Part shown: positions 32,279 through 42,451 of the stretch, one piece after another
Position numbering within the stretch: position 1 is the stretch's first letter
Layout: every line of letters begins with the position of its first letter
Source: Microbacterium oleivorans
GTDB taxonomy: Bacteria > Actinomycetota > Actinomycetes > Actinomycetales > Microbacteriaceae
Length of the DNA: 64,000 nt
Direction of reading: 5' to 3'
Assembly: GCF_023715745.1 (NCBI RefSeq)
Contig: NZ_JAMBOV010000001.1
Coordinates: 496,001 to 560,000, forward strand
The notes under the pieces: model-generated
The model's input: the letters and a program-made list of their open reading frames with translations, nothing else
What the model was told of the DNA's origin: nothing
The model's database searches: none
Made by a program: the position numbers and the translations under genes

Positions 32279-33631
32279 ATGCTCGTGACGGTGACGTATG
32301 CGCCCGTGGACGGTCAGGATGCGACCGCTCTCGGCTACCTGGTGCACAAGCACCCCGCGAAGGTGCAGACGTTCTCAGCGCCCGTCGGCGACATCCACGT
32401 CTTCTACCCGGAGGCGACCGTGGAGCGCTGCACCGTCGCGGTGCTGCTCGAGGTCGATCCGATCGCGCTCGTCCGGAACAAGCGATTTCTAGGGGATGCC
32501 GAGGCCCTGGGCCACTACGTCAACGACCGCCCGTACGTCGCATCGAGCATGCTCGCCGTCGCGATCGGGACCGTCTTCCGCACCGCGATGACGGGGCGCA
32601 GCGACACGTACCCGGAGCTGGCTGCATCCGCTCTGCCGTTGCAGATCGAGATCCCGGTCGTATCGACCCGTGGGGACGAGGATCTCGTCCGACGGCTGTT
32701 GGAGCCCTGCGGCTGGTCTGTCGCGCAGGAACGGATCCCCCTCGACGATGCGCACCCGGAGTGGGGGGACTCCCGCTACAGCTCCGTCGTGCTCACGGGC
32801 GACGTCCGGTTGGCCGAGGCGCTTCGCCAGCTCTACGTGCTGCTGCCCGTCCTCGATGACAGCAAGCACTACTGGGTGGGCGACGACGAGATCGGCAAGC
32901 TCGAGCGTGCGGGGGAGGGCTGGCTGACAGACCACCCCGAGCGCGATCTCATCACCCGCCGCTACCTGCTGCATCAGCGCGCGCTGCTCGAGGATCCCGC
33001 CGCGTCGGCGGAGCGACCGGCCCCGTTGCGGCAGCACCGGGCGGGTGCCGTCCTCGCCGCGCTCGCCGACGTCGGTGCCCGCCGCGTCGTCGACATGGGA
33101 TGCGGTCCGGGCGCGCTCCTCGCAAGTCTGGCGAGGGACCGATCGTTCACGAAGATCGTCGGAGTCGACGTGTCGGCTCGGTCGCTCGAGCTGGCGGCGC
33201 GGATGCTGCGGCTCGCCGAGGCATCCGACGGGGAACGTGAACGCCTCGAGCTCCTCCACGGCTCCGTCGTCTACCGCGACGAGCGCCTGCGCGGCTTCGA
33301 TGCGATGGTCCTCATGGAGGTCGTCGAGCACGTCGACCCCTCGCGACTCGGCGCGCTCGAGGATGCGGTCTTCGCGTCGGCTGCTCCCGGCGCCGTCATC
33401 GTCACGACACCCAACGGCGAGTACAACACCCTGTATCCCGACCTCGCGCCCGGCGCGTTCCGTCACGACGACCACCGGTTCGAGTGGACCCGTGCCGAGT
33501 TCCGGGCGTGGGCCGAGGCGGTCGCCGGCCGGCACGGCTACGCGGTGGAGTTCCGTCCGGTGGGTGAGGCGGATGCCGACCGCGGCGCTCCCACCCAGCT
33601 CGCCCTGTTCCGGAAGGAGGCCGGCGCATGA
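32279..33631 (+). CDS. hen1: RNA 3'-terminal ribose 2'-O-methyltransferase Hen1
   Basis: 450 residues. The N-terminal half is the bacterial Hen1-specific domain that stimulates the partner Pnkp (LVTVTYAPVDGQDATALGYL; VHKHPAKVQTF). The C-terminal half is an SAM methyltransferase with VVDMGCGPGALLASL. It carries the Hen1 metal motif: Glu and His in LMEVVEHVD, and a later His in FRHDDHRFEW. It marks the 3' end of cleaved RNA with a 2'-O-methyl group before ligation, so that the repaired site resists re-cutting. GGGGGAGG precedes the ATG at 32279. It is coupled to pnkp by an ATGA overlap. Confidence 0.95.
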   Translation: MLVTVTYAPVDGQDATALGYLVHKHPAKVQTFSAPVGDIHVFYPEATVERCTVAVLLEVDPIALVRNKRFLGDAEALGHYVNDRPYVASSMLAVAIGTVFRTAMTGRSDTYPELAASALPLQIEIPVVSTRGDEDLVRRLLEPCGWSVAQERIPLDDAHPEWGDSRYSSVVLTGDVRLAEALRQLYVLLPVLDDSKHYWVGDDEIGKLERAGEGWLTDHPERDLITRRYLLHQRALLEDPAASAERPAPLRQHRAGAVLAALADVGARRVVDMGCGPGALLASLARDRSFTKIVGVDVSARSLELAARMLRLAEASDGERERLELLHGSVVYRDERLRGFDAMVLMEVVEHVDPSRLGALEDAVFASAAPGAVIVTTPNGEYNTLYPDLAPGAFRHDDHRFEWTRAEFRAWAEAVAGRHGYAVEFRPVGEADADRGAPTQLALFRKEAGA

Positions 33632-36147
33632 GCGTCCTCGACATCCCCGCCCTGTCGCTCGTCGTCCTCGTCGGGGCATCCGGTTCGGGCAAGTCGACCT
33701 TCGCGCGGGAGCACTTCGGTGCGTACGAGACGCTCTCGAGCGACACCTTCCGCGGCATGGTCGGTAACGACGAGTCCGACCAGTCCGTGACCGCTGCCGC
33801 CTTCGACGCTCTGCAGTACGTCGCCGGCAAGCGTCTGGATGCGGGCCTGCTCACCGTCGTCGACGCGACGAGTGTGCAGCCCGAGGCCCGCCGCAAGCTC
33901 GTCGAGCTCGCGAAGGCGCACGATGTGCTGCCGGTCGCGATCGTGTTCGACGTCCCTGAGTCCGTCGCCGTCGAGCGGAACGCAGCGCGCACCGATCGTC
34001 ACATCCCCGTCGGGGTCGTGAAGCGGCAGAACGACCAGCTGCGCCGCGGGCTCCGCCACCTCGGCCGCGAAGGTTTCCGCAAGGTGCACGTGCTCCGCTC
34101 GCCCGAGGAGGTCGCCGCCGCCACGATCGAGCGGACCCGCCTGCTCACCGACCGCACCGATGAGCGCGGTCCGTTCGACGTCATCGGCGACGTGCACGGA
34201 TGCCGCAGCGAGCTCGAGACCCTGCTCGGGCGCCTCGGCTATGAGCTCGTGCGCGACGAGCAGGGCCGGGCGGTCGACGCGCGGCATCCCGAGCAGCGTC
34301 GTGTCGTGTTCCTCGGAGACCTCGTCGACCGCGGGCCCGACGTCGTCGGTGTGCTGCGCCTGGCGATGGGGATGGTCGCGTCGGGCACCGCGCTCGCCGT
34401 CCCCGGCAACCACGAGGCGAAGCTCGTCCGGGCGCTTCGCGGGGCGAAGGTCACCCTCTCGCACGGACTCGAGGAGACGCTCGCGCAGTTGGCGGGCGAG
34501 AGCGAGGAGTTCCGCGAGCAGGTCGCGGCGTTCTGCTACGACCTCGTGTCGCACCTCATCCTCGACGAGGGGCGCCTCGTCGTGGCCCACGCGGGCCTCA
34601 AGGAGCAGTACCACGGTCGCGCGTCGGGCCGGGTCCGGGCCTTCGCGCTCTACGGCGAGACCACGGGGGAGACCGACGAATTCGGTCTGCCGGTGCGGCA
34701 TCCGTGGGCGCAGGACTACCGCGGGAAGGCCGTCGTCCTGTACGGGCACACACCCGTGCCGACGGTGGAATGGGTGAACAACACCGCGTGCCTCGACACC
34801 GGATGCGTCTTCGGCGGTGCGCTGTCGGCGATGCGCTACCCCGAGCGCGAGGTCGTCTCGGTGCCCGCCGAGCAGGTCTGGTACGACCCGATCCGGCCTC
34901 TCGCTCCCGCCGCACCGACACGGGCCCCCGGCGTCCTCGATCTCGCCGACGTGCAGGGCAAGGTCATCGTCGAGACGAGCCTCCATGGCCGGGTCGGCAT
35001 CAAGGAGGAGCAGTCCGCCGGCGGACTGGAGACCATCAGCCGGTGGGCGACGGATCCGCGCTGGCTCATCCACCTGCCCCCGACGATGTCGCCCCCGAAC
35101 TCGTCGCCGCGAGAGGGGTACCTCGAGCACCCCGACGAGGCGTTCGCGACCTACCGGACGAGCGGCGTGACGGACCTCATCGCCGAGGAGAAGCACATGG
35201 GCTCGCGCGCTCTGGTGCTCGTCTCGCGCGACCCTGGACGCTTCTCGGCACCCGACAGGTGGCGCGGCGCGATCCACACCCGGACCGGCCGTCCGTTCTT
35301 CTTGCCCGAGGTCGAAGCCGACCTGCTCGGCCGCCTCGACGCGGCGCTCGAGCGCGCCGGGCTGTGGGAAGAACTGAATGCCTCGTGGATCCTCCTCGAC
35401 GCCGAGATCCTCCCGTGGTCGATCAAGGCGGGCGACCTCATCCGCGACCTCTACGCGTCGGTGGCCTCTGCGGCCGAGACCGCCACGCGCGCTGCGTCTG
35501 CGGTGCTCGCGCGGGCCGCGGCATCCGGCATCGACGTCGGCGCTCTCGCCGAACGCAACCGGGCACGCACCGAGGGCGCCGCGGGCTTCCGTGCTGCATA
35601 CCGCCGGTACGTCGGCGAGCAGGGGGAGGTGCGCATCGCGCCGTTCCAGGTGCTGGCTGCGGGGGAGACGACGTTCGAGACGCGAGATCACGGCTGGCAC
35701 CTCGGAGTCGCCGACCGCCTCGTCGAGGCCGCGCCCGACCTGGTCTTGCCGACGCGACGACGACGGATCGACCTCGAGGATGCGGCATCCGTCACCGCCG
35801 CGATCGACTGGTGGGAGGAGCTCACCGGCGCCGGCGGGGAGGGGATGGTCGTGAAGCCGTTCGCCAACCTCACGCGCTCGGAGAGGGGCCTCGTGCAGCC
35901 CGGCATCAAGGTGCGAGGGCGTGAGTACCTGCGCATCATCTACGGGCCGGACTACACAGACCCGGCGAACCTGGCGCGCCTGCGCGACCGCAACGTCGGA
36001 CACAAGCGCTCGCTCGCCGCGCGCGAGTACGCCCTCGGGATCGAGGCCCTGCACCGCTTCACCGCCGGCGAGCCGCTGTGGCGGGTCCATCAGGCCGTCT
36101 TCGCGGTGCTCGCCCTCGAGTCCGACCCCATCGACCCCCGACTCTGA
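33628..36147 (+). CDS. pnkp: Polynucleotide kinase-phosphatase-ligase (Pnkp), RNA repair
   Basis: 839 residues with three catalytic modules. The 5' kinase has the P-loop GASGSGKST at residues 16-24. The central calcineurin-like 2',3' phosphatase has GDVHGC, GDLVDRGPD and GNHEAK (about residues 185-265). The C-terminal ligase-type adenylyltransferase has the nucleotidyl Lys in EEKHMGSRAL and a later MVVKPF motif. Together with Hen1 it heals and seals RNA cut by ribotoxins, and the ligase step needs Hen1. The gene starts inside the hen1 stop codon. Length matches the known bacterial enzymes. Confidence 0.95.
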   Translation: MSVLDIPALSLVVLVGASGSGKSTFAREHFGAYETLSSDTFRGMVGNDESDQSVTAAAFDALQYVAGKRLDAGLLTVVDATSVQPEARRKLVELAKAHDVLPVAIVFDVPESVAVERNAARTDRHIPVGVVKRQNDQLRRGLRHLGREGFRKVHVLRSPEEVAAATIERTRLLTDRTDERGPFDVIGDVHGCRSELETLLGRLGYELVRDEQGRAVDARHPEQRRVVFLGDLVDRGPDVVGVLRLAMGMVASGTALAVPGNHEAKLVRALRGAKVTLSHGLEETLAQLAGESEEFREQVAAFCYDLVSHLILDEGRLVVAHAGLKEQYHGRASGRVRAFALYGETTGETDEFGLPVRHPWAQDYRGKAVVLYGHTPVPTVEWVNNTACLDTGCVFGGALSAMRYPEREVVSVPAEQVWYDPIRPLAPAAPTRAPGVLDLADVQGKVIVETSLHGRVGIKEEQSAGGLETISRWATDPRWLIHLPPTMSPPNSSPREGYLEHPDEAFATYRTSGVTDLIAEEKHMGSRALVLVSRDPGRFSAPDRWRGAIHTRTGRPFFLPEVEADLLGRLDAALERAGLWEELNASWILLDAEILPWSIKAGDLIRDLYASVASAAETATRAASAVLARAAASGIDVGALAERNRARTEGAAGFRAAYRRYVGEQGEVRIAPFQVLAAGETTFETRDHGWHLGVADRLVEAAPDLVLPTRRRRIDLEDAASVTAAIDWWEELTGAGGEGMVVKPFANLTRSERGLVQPGIKVRGREYLRIIYGPDYTDPANLARLRDRNVGHKRSLAAREYALGIEALHRFTAGEPLWRVHQAVFAVLALESDPIDPRL

Positions 36148-36247
36148 CCCCCGCCCCCGCGCCGACCCGACGCGAACGCCGCCGGCGGGCGCCATATCGC
36201 GGCGAGAAACTCCGCACCACCCCTTCCGGGCGACCGGCCGGAGTTCG

Positions 36248-36253
36248 TAGCGT
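36248..36253 (+). promoter_or_regulatory. -10 box TAGCGT of the GH13 gene (leaderless)
   Basis: TAGCGT is followed by GGAGCC and the ATG at 36260. The upstream 112-base gap also holds one copy of the arm CCGACGCGAAC (36167-36177) and nothing else I can identify. Confidence 0.55.
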
Positions 36254-36259
36254 GGAGCC

Positions 36260-38548
36260 ATGGCGCATGAGGACGATCGACCCGAGGATCTCTACACCGG
36301 ACCCATCGACCTGTCGGCGCTCGCCGCCGCCGAGGACGGCGATCTCGAGATGCCTGAGATCAGCTACGACGAGCAGCGCTACCCCGCCCGTCCGCGTCGT
36401 CTCCGCCCGCGCGACAACCTGCGCGGCAGCAGTGTTCGCCGCATCCGCACCGACCCGCGCACCGCGAACGGCACGAACCCGTCGTACGTCGAGTGGCTGG
36501 TGCGTCAGTCGATGCTGAAGGATGCCGACGTGCTCGCCCGTCAGCTGTCGGGACAGCCCACGATGTGGCGCAACGCGTACGCGCGCCCGGACGCGCGGCG
36601 CGCGATCGCGACCAGCGACGTGTGGTTCACCGCCTACCCGATCTCGCTCATCACGCGTCCCGGCCAGTCGTTCCTGTCGGCCCTCGGCGACGACGAGCTC
36701 TGGTCGGTGTTCGAGCGGATCGGCATCACGGCCATCCACACCGGGCCCGTCAAGCGCGCCGGCGGCATCGAGGGCTGGGGCGAGACCCCCAGCGTCGACG
36801 GCCACTTCGACCGCATCAGCACGGCGATCGACCCCGCGTTCGGGACGGAGGACGAGTTCCGCGCCCTCTGCGACGTCGCCGACTCGCACGGCGGCAGCAT
36901 CATCGACGACATCGTCCCCGGTCACACCGGCAAGGGGGCGGACTTCCGCCTCGCCGAGATGGGGTTCAAGGACTACCCGGGGATCTACCACATGGTCGCG
37001 ATCCCGCCGGAGGACTGGCACCTGCTGCCCGACGTGCCCGAGGGCTACGACAGCGTCAACCTCGACCCGGCGACCGAGCACACGCTGGCCGAGCACGGGT
37101 ACATCATCGGGGCGCTGCAGCGCGTCATCTTCTACACGCCCGGTGTGAAGGAGACGAACTGGAGCGCGACGGCTCCGGCGATCGGGCCCGACGGCGTCAC
37201 CCGCCGATGGGTGTACCTGCACTACTTCAAGCAGGGCCAGCCCTCGATCAACTGGCTCGACCCGACCTTCGCCGGCATGCGCCTCGTGATCGGCGACGCC
37301 CTGCACTCGCTCGGCGAGCTCGGCACGAGCGCGCTCCGTCTCGACGCGAACGGCTTCCTCGGCGTGGAGAAGAGCGCCGAGGGGCTGCCCGCGTGGTCGG
37401 AGGGGCATCCGCTCTCGCACGCGGCGAACCACATCATCGCGGGCATGGTCCGCAAGGTCGGCGGATTCACGTTCCAAGAGCTGAACCTCACGATGGAGGA
37501 CATCCGCGACACCGGCGCGGTCGGCGCCGACCTGTCGTACGACTTCATCGGACGGCCGGGTTACCACCACGCCCTCGCCACCGGTCAGACCGAGTTCCTG
37601 CGTCTCGCGCTCACCTCGTCGCTCGAGCTCGGCGTCGCCCCTGTGCAGCTCGTCCACGGTCTGCAGAACCACGACGAGCTCACCTACGAGCTCGTCCACT
37701 GGGCCACCCGCCACGCCGACGAGGAGTACGCCTTCCGCGGCGACGTCATCACCGGCGGCGAGCTCGCCGAGGTGGTGCGTGCCGAGCTGACCGAGAAGCT
37801 GGTGGATGCCGGTGACTACAACCGCGTGTTCACGCAGAACGGCATCGCCTGCACGTCGACGTCGCTCATCGCGGCGACCCGCGGCATCCCGTCCCTGGAC
37901 GAGATCACCGAGGACGATGTCCCCGCGATCCGCGACGCCCACCTGCTGCTGTGCGCCTACAACGCCTGGCAGCCCGGGGTCTTCGGGCTCTCGGGCTGGG
38001 ACCTCGTCGGCATGCTGACGCTGCCCGGAGACGAGGTGGGCGACCTCATCGGCGCCGGCGACACCCGTTGGATCGAGCGGGGCGCGCACGATCTGCTCGA
38101 TGTGGACCCGGGTGCGACCCGGTCCACCTCGGGAATGCCGCGCGGGCGCGCGCTCTACGGTCCGCTGCCGGCGCAGCTCGAGGACCCGGAGTCGTTCGCG
38201 TCGCGCCTGTCGGCGATCATCGACCTCCGCCGTGCGCACGGCGTCGCGACGGCGACCCAGGTGGACATCCCCGAGGTGGCGCACGCCGGCATGCTGGTGC
38301 TGGTCCACCGACTCGACGAGGGGGTGCCGGATGCCGACGCCCCCGTGCAGGTGACGGTGCTGAACTTCTCGGCGGAGCCCATCGAGGGCACCGTGCGGTC
38401 CGAGCACCTGACCCCGCAGAGCGAGGTGCGCGACGCCGCAGCCGATGAGGTCATCGGCCGCGTCGACGACCTGCAGAGCTTCTCGGTGTCGCTGCCTGCG
38501 TATGGCGCCCTGTTCCTGCTGCTCGAGGCCCAGCCCCACGAGGAGTGA
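36260..38548 (+). CDS. GH13 alpha-amylase-superfamily protein, trehalose-synthase-like
   Basis: 762 residues. The catalytic barrel starts around residue 100 and the family regions are readable: the nucleophile Asp in [10 protein letters not shown], the acid/base Glu in [10 protein letters not shown], and the stabilising Asp in [10 protein letters not shown]. The C-terminal ~110 residues form the usual beta domain. The N-terminal ~100 residues are charged and atypical. Length and motifs resemble an actinobacterial trehalose-synthase-like subfamily, acting on maltose or trehalose. A maltokinase-like gene lies convergently downstream, which fits a maltose 1-phosphate/glycogen (GlgE-type) connection. 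Exact specificity is not proven. Confidence 0.85.
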   Translation: MAHEDDRPEDLYTGPIDLSALAAAEDGDLEMPEISYDEQRYPARPRRLRPRDNLRGSSVRRIRTDPRTANGTNPSYVEWLVRQSMLKDADVLARQLSGQPTMWRNAYARPDARRAIATSDVWFTAYPISLITRPGQSFLSALGDDELWSVFERIGITAIHTGPVKRAGGIEGWGETPSVDGHFDRISTAIDPAFGTEDEFRALCDVADSHGGSIIDDIVPGHTGKGADFRLAEMGFKDYPGIYHMVAIPPEDWHLLPDVPEGYDSVNLDPATEHTLAEHGYIIGALQRVIFYTPGVKETNWSATAPAIGPDGVTRRWVYLHYFKQGQPSINWLDPTFAGMRLVIGDALHSLGELGTSALRLDANGFLGVEKSAEGLPAWSEGHPLSHAANHIIAGMVRKVGGFTFQELNLTMEDIRDTGAVGADLSYDFIGRPGYHHALATGQTEFLRLALTSSLELGVAPVQLVHGLQNHDELTYELVHWATRHADEEYAFRGDVITGGELAEVVRAELTEKLVDAGDYNRVFTQNGIACTSTSLIAATRGIPSLDEITEDDVPAIRDAHLLLCAYNAWQPGVFGLSGWDLVGMLTLPGDEVGDLIGAGDTRWIERGAHDLLDVDPGATRSTSGMPRGRALYGPLPAQLEDPESFASRLSAIIDLRRAHGVATATQVDIPEVAHAGMLVLVHRLDEGVPDADAPVQVTVLNFSAEPIEGTVRSEHLTPQSEVRDAAADEVIGRVDDLQSFSVSLPAYGALFLLLEAQPHEE

Positions 38549-38598
38549 CCGCTCGGACGCCGGTGCGCAAGCCCTCCCGTGATGTCGGGGGCGCTGCG

Positions 38599-38604
38599 TA
38601 GCGT
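38599..38604 (+). promoter_or_regulatory. -10 box TAGCGT of the DUF3072 gene (leaderless)
   Basis: TAGCGT is followed by CGTCCC and the ATG at 38611. The box is identical to the one at 36248. Confidence 0.55.
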
Positions 38605-38610
38605 CGTCCC

Positions 38611-38910
38611 ATGAGCGACCAGAGCATCCCTTCCGAAAACGACACGACCGCCCCCGCCGAGGGCCATTCCCTTCCGCCCGAGACCGGGCAGTCGGGTGAG
38701 ATGCTCGGCGGGCCGAGCGGAGACACCGCGATCAAGGACCCCGAGGAGTGGGTCACCGGCGACGAGCCGATGACCGGCGCGCAGCGCAGCTACCTCGACA
38801 CCCTTGCGCGCGAGGCGGGCGAGCAGATCCCCGCCGACCTCACCAAGGCGCAGGCGTCCGAGCACATCGACCGCCTGCAGCAGGCGACGGGACGCGGCGC
38901 GTCCGAGTGA
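38611..38910 (+). CDS. DUF3072 domain-containing small protein
   Basis: 99 residues, soluble and acidic. The first half is disordered in character (Ser, Pro, Glu rich). The second half is the conserved DUF3072 module: PEEWVTGDEPMTGAQRSYLD, then LAREAGEQIPADLTKAQAS. The module looks like a short helical SAP/HeH-type fold. The function is not known. It sits between two convergent carbohydrate genes, but the leaderless promoter shows it has its own transcription. Confidence 0.88.
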   Translation: MSDQSIPSENDTTAPAEGHSLPPETGQSGEMLGGPSGDTAIKDPEEWVTGDEPMTGAQRSYLDTLAREAGEQIPADLTKAQASEHIDRLQQATGRGASE

Positions 38911-38935
38911 GCGGCGACGACGTCGCGCCCGCCCG

Positions 38936-40177
38936 TCAGGCGAGCGCGGCGTCGATGCCGGCGAGCGGGACGGGCAGCCAGTCCGGACGGTTGCGCGCCT
39001 CGTAGATCGACTCGTACACCGCCTTGTCGAGCACCAGCGCCCGCAGCAGCACGGGGTCGAGAGCGATCGCGCCCGGTGCCGCGGTGTAAGCGGCGAGGAA
39101 GGCCACGCGGCACGCCTCCGCCCAGGCCGCGGCATCCTGGCCCGCCCCGACGGCACCCGCGTAGTCGAAGGAGCGCAGCATGCCGGCCACGTCGCGCGGG
39201 GGAAGGTCGGGGATCGCCCGCTCGGCCATCGGACGCAGCGGCTCGCCTTCGAAGTCGACGATCCGCCAGCCTCCGTGCGGCACGGCGAGCACCTGGCCCA
39301 GGTGCAGGTCGCCATGGATGCGCTGCAGCCGCGGCCAGGGGCGTTCGAGCGCGGCGGCGTAGACGGCGTCGATCGCCGTGAGCCGGTCCGCGACGGCGGG
39401 GACCTCGGCCGACGCGATGGCAAGACGCCGGCGCCAGGCGCGGCCCACCGCGTCGAGCTGTTCGGGGGAGGCCGCGGTCGACTCGAGCGCGTTGCTGAGG
39501 TCGCCGTGGACCCCCGCGACGGCGACACCGAGGTCGCGGGCCGCGTCGGTGAAGTCGCGGCCCTCGCGGGCGGCGTCGAGCGCGATGGCCCACCCGTCCC
39601 GCACCCCCGGCAGGAACTCCTGCGCGAACCCGAGGGTGCCGCGCGCCGTGCCGCTCTCGCGGCCGACGTCGGGCCACTCGGCATCGGCGCTGCCGTAGAA
39701 GCGCGGCACGTACGGCGACCCGGCGTCGCTGAGCACGCGCTGGACGGTGACGTCGGGGTTCTCGCCGTGGTGCAGGGTGCGGAAGAGTTTGAGGATGATC
39801 GTGGGCGACCCGTCGACGTCGTAGACGATCGAGGTGTTGGACTGTTCCCCGGTCAGGACGCGCGATCCCGTCACACGGCTCGTGTCGACGCCCATGTCCG
39901 CGAGGAGTCCGACCGTGAAGGCAGGATGACGCGTGGCATCCACCACCGAACGGCCCTCCGCGGTCGTGGTGACGACCTCGTCGCCGGCAGGATCCGTCAC
40001 CTCGGCGAGCGGCACGTTGTAGAGCGTGGGGACAGCGCCCGCGTCGTCCATGAGGAGGTAGCGGGTCGCACCGTCCATGGGCTGCGCGTCGAGCACGCGG
40101 AACCGCGGATCGTGACTCTTGCCCGCATACCAGCGCTGCCGTGCCACCCAGGCACCGAGGTCGTCGTCGAATTCCAC
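38936..40177 (-). CDS. Maltokinase-like phosphotransferase
   Basis: 413 residues. The N-terminal cap (ARQRWYAGKSHDPRFRVL) is the signature of maltokinases. The kinase core contains RIHGDLHLGQVL (catalytic loop) and WRIVDFEGEP (metal-binding Asp). These enzymes phosphorylate maltose to maltose 1-phosphate, the donor for GlgE-type glucan synthesis. The GTG start at 40177 is preferred, because upstream sequence in frame is low-complexity; CAGGCT six bases before it is a degenerate leaderless -10 box. The gene converges on the GH13 gene, with DUF3072 between them. Confidence 0.86.
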   Translation of the reverse strand: MEFDDDLGAWVARQRWYAGKSHDPRFRVLDAQPMDGATRYLLMDDAGAVPTLYNVPLAEVTDPAGDEVVTTTAEGRSVVDATRHPAFTVGLLADMGVDTSRVTGSRVLTGEQSNTSIVYDVDGSPTIILKLFRTLHHGENPDVTVQRVLSDAGSPYVPRFYGSADAEWPDVGRESGTARGTLGFAQEFLPGVRDGWAIALDAAREGRDFTDAARDLGVAVAGVHGDLSNALESTAASPEQLDAVGRAWRRRLAIASAEVPAVADRLTAIDAVYAAALERPWPRLQRIHGDLHLGQVLAVPHGGWRIVDFEGEPLRPMAERAIPDLPPRDVAGMLRSFDYAGAVGAGQDAAAWAEACRVAFLAAYTAAPGAIALDPVLLRALVLDKAVYESIYEARNRPDWLPVPLAGIDAALA

Positions 40178-40259
40178 ACGCCCAGCCTGGACCGGCGGAG
40201 CGGCACCGCGGAAGGGGTGGACGGGGATCCGTTCCGCGGATATGGGCGGATGCCGCGGC

Positions 40260-41726
40260 TCAGTCCGCGGGCAGCCGCACGGTGAACACGGTGCGACCCG
40301 GTGCGCTCGCGACGGCGAGGGAACCGGCGTGGGCGGCGACGATCGCTTCGGCGATCGACAGGCCGAGGCCGGTGCTCCCGGCATCCCGATTGCGCGAGAC
40401 GTCGCCGCGCGCGAACCGTTCGAACAGCCGGTCGCGGACGTCGGGTGCGATCCCGGGACCGTCGTCGGCGACGTCCAGCACGGCGTCCCCGCCGTCCCGG
40501 CGGAGGGCGAGCACGACGCGCGTCCCCGTCGGCGTGTGGGTGCGCGCGTTGCGCAGGAGGTTCGCCACCACCTGACGCAACCGGTTCTCGTCGCCGGTGA
40601 CCTCGATCGTGTCGTCCTCGTGCAGGTCGAGCAGCCACGTCCGTGTGGGGTCGGCGGCGTGCGCGTCGCTGATCGCGTCGATCGCGAGCATCGTGAGGTC
40701 CACGCTCTCGCGGCGCAGCTGCTGACCGGCGTCGAGCCGGGCGAGCAGCAGAAGGTCCTCGACGAGGTCCGCCATGCGCGTGGACTCCGAGGCGATCCGG
40801 TCGAACGCGCGCTGCTGCGTGGGCGTCATCGGCGCGTTCTCGCCGAGCGACAGCTGTGCATACCCGCGGATCGACGCCAGTGGGGTGCGGAGCTCGTGGC
40901 TCGCATCGGCGATGAAACGCCGGAGCTGGTCCTCGCTGTGCTGGCGGGACGTCAGTGCCGCTTCGATGTGCGCCAGCAGCACGTTCAGCGACTGTCCGAC
41001 GCGGCCGACCTCGGTCGCGGGGTCGGTGTCGCCGTCGGGGACGCGCTCGGGGATCTCGACCTCGCCGATGGCGAGCGGGCGCGCGGCGACGCGGTCCGCG
41101 ACGGCGGCGACACGGTCGAGCGGACGCAGCGTCCGGCGGACGACGAGCGAGAGGCCGATGAGGACGAGCAGCAACGCACTCCCGGCCACGGCGACCTGGA
41201 TAACGGTGAGGGCGGATGTCGTGGCGGTCACCTCGTCGAGCGAGATGCCGGCGACCACCTGCATCCCGTCGTCCTGCCGAGCCGCCAGGCGGAACTCGCC
41301 GAGGCCGTCGCCGAGGTCGACCGTCTCGGGGGTGCGCGACGGGAGGGCGGCCCGCTTGATCGCGTCGAGCTGACTCTCGTCGAGAGCGGTCACCTGGCCG
41401 TCGTCGCCCGTGTAGCTCGAGGAGACCACGGACCCGTCGGATGCGAAGACGGCGTGCAGCGACCCGATGCGCGGTGCGGGGCCTTCGCGGTCCCCGGAGG
41501 CACCGTCGGATGGGAAGGAGCCGCCCGGCATCCCCCCTCCGACGCGGATGATCTGCAGCGTCTCGAGCACTTGGCCGTCGAGCCGGTCGTACACGAAGGT
41601 GCGCAGGGCGAGCGAGGTCGCGAGGCCGGTGACGAGCAGCGCGATCGCGACGAGGGTGCCGGTGCCGACGACGAGGGTGCGCCGGAGCGTCCAGCGCCGC
41701 CGCCCGGTGCGGTCGGATGCGCTCAT
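40260..41726 (-). CDS. Sensor histidine kinase (two-component)
   Basis: 488 residues. Helix 1 is at about residues 18-40, followed by a ~120-residue external sensor segment, then helix 2 near residue 180 and a HAMP domain. The phospho-acceptor His lies in DASHELRTPLASIRGY. ATP-binding N box NLLRNARTHTP and G boxes DVADDGPGIAP and STGLGLSIAEA follow. Its ATG overlaps the response-regulator stop (ATGA at 41723-41726), so the pair is co-translated. It is the last gene of the long minus-strand operon that starts at 47825, so it may sense the cell-surface state created by that operon. Confidence 0.94.
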   Translation of the reverse strand: MSASDRTGRRRWTLRRTLVVGTGTLVAIALLVTGLATSLALRTFVYDRLDGQVLETLQIIRVGGGMPGGSFPSDGASGDREGPAPRIGSLHAVFASDGSVVSSSYTGDDGQVTALDESQLDAIKRAALPSRTPETVDLGDGLGEFRLAARQDDGMQVVAGISLDEVTATTSALTVIQVAVAGSALLLVLIGLSLVVRRTLRPLDRVAAVADRVAARPLAIGEVEIPERVPDGDTDPATEVGRVGQSLNVLLAHIEAALTSRQHSEDQLRRFIADASHELRTPLASIRGYAQLSLGENAPMTPTQQRAFDRIASESTRMADLVEDLLLLARLDAGQQLRRESVDLTMLAIDAISDAHAADPTRTWLLDLHEDDTIEVTGDENRLRQVVANLLRNARTHTPTGTRVVLALRRDGGDAVLDVADDGPGIAPDVRDRLFERFARGDVSRNRDAGSTGLGLSIAEAIVAAHAGSLAVASAPGRTVFTVRLPAD

Positions 41727-42451
41727 GAGGCTGCTTTGATCGTGTACCCGACGCCGCGCACCGTGTGGATGAGCGGTTCGCCGAGGGTGTCGATCTTCTT
41801 CCGGAGGTAGGAGATATAGATCTCGACGACGCTCGAGGTGCCGCCGAAGTCGTAGCTCCAGACCTGGTCGAGGATCTGCGCGCGGGACAGGACCCGCCGC
41901 GGGTTCTGCATGAGGTAGCGGAGCAGCTCGAACTCCTTCGCCGTCAGTTTGATCGGGATGCCGCCGCGCTCCACCTCGTACGTCTCCTCGTCGAGGGTCA
42001 GGTCACCGACCCGCAGACGCGTCTCGACCGCGGCGGCCGCCGCCACATGACGACGCGCCATCGCGCGCAGCCGGACGACGACCTCCTCGAGGTTGAACGG
42101 CTTGGTCAGGTAGTCGTCGCCGCCCGCGCTGATGCCGGCGATGCGATCCTCGACGGCGTCCTTCGCGGTGAGGAACAGGACCGGCACGTCGTTGCCCGCC
42201 GACCGCAGGCGGCGCAGCACCTCCATGCCGTCGATCCCCGGCATCATGATGTCGAGCACGACGAGATCCGGGGCGAACTCGCGCACCAGCGTGAGGGCCT
42301 CCTGGCCGTTCGAGGCGGTGCGAGCGTCCCAGCCTTCGTTCTGCAGCGCCATGCGGAGCAGGTCGCTGAGGTTCGCCTCGTCATCGACGACCAGCACGCG
42401 GATCGGGGAGCCGTCGAGGCGGGTCAGCGGGGCGGGGCGGGGAGAGTTCAT
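41723..42451 (-). CDS. OmpR-family response regulator
   Basis: 242 residues. The receiver domain carries the acidic pair in LVVDDEANL, phospho-acceptor Asp in LVVLDIMMPG and Lys in YLTKPFNLEE. The C-terminal winged helix shows LTAKEFELLRYLMQNPRRVL and the end motif IHTVRGVGYTIK. The ATG at 42451 was chosen; the frame remains open upstream but becomes Pro/Ala rich without homology. The gap to the carbohydrate-binding gene upstream is only 82 bases, so it is likely in the same operon. Confidence 0.95.
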   Translation of the reverse strand: MNSPRPAPLTRLDGSPIRVLVVDDEANLSDLLRMALQNEGWDARTASNGQEALTLVREFAPDLVVLDIMMPGIDGMEVLRRLRSAGNDVPVLFLTAKDAVEDRIAGISAGGDDYLTKPFNLEEVVVRLRAMARRHVAAAAAVETRLRVGDLTLDEETYEVERGGIPIKLTAKEFELLRYLMQNPRRVLSRAQILDQVWSYDFGGTSSVVEIYISYLRKKIDTLGEPLIHTVRGVGYTIKAAS

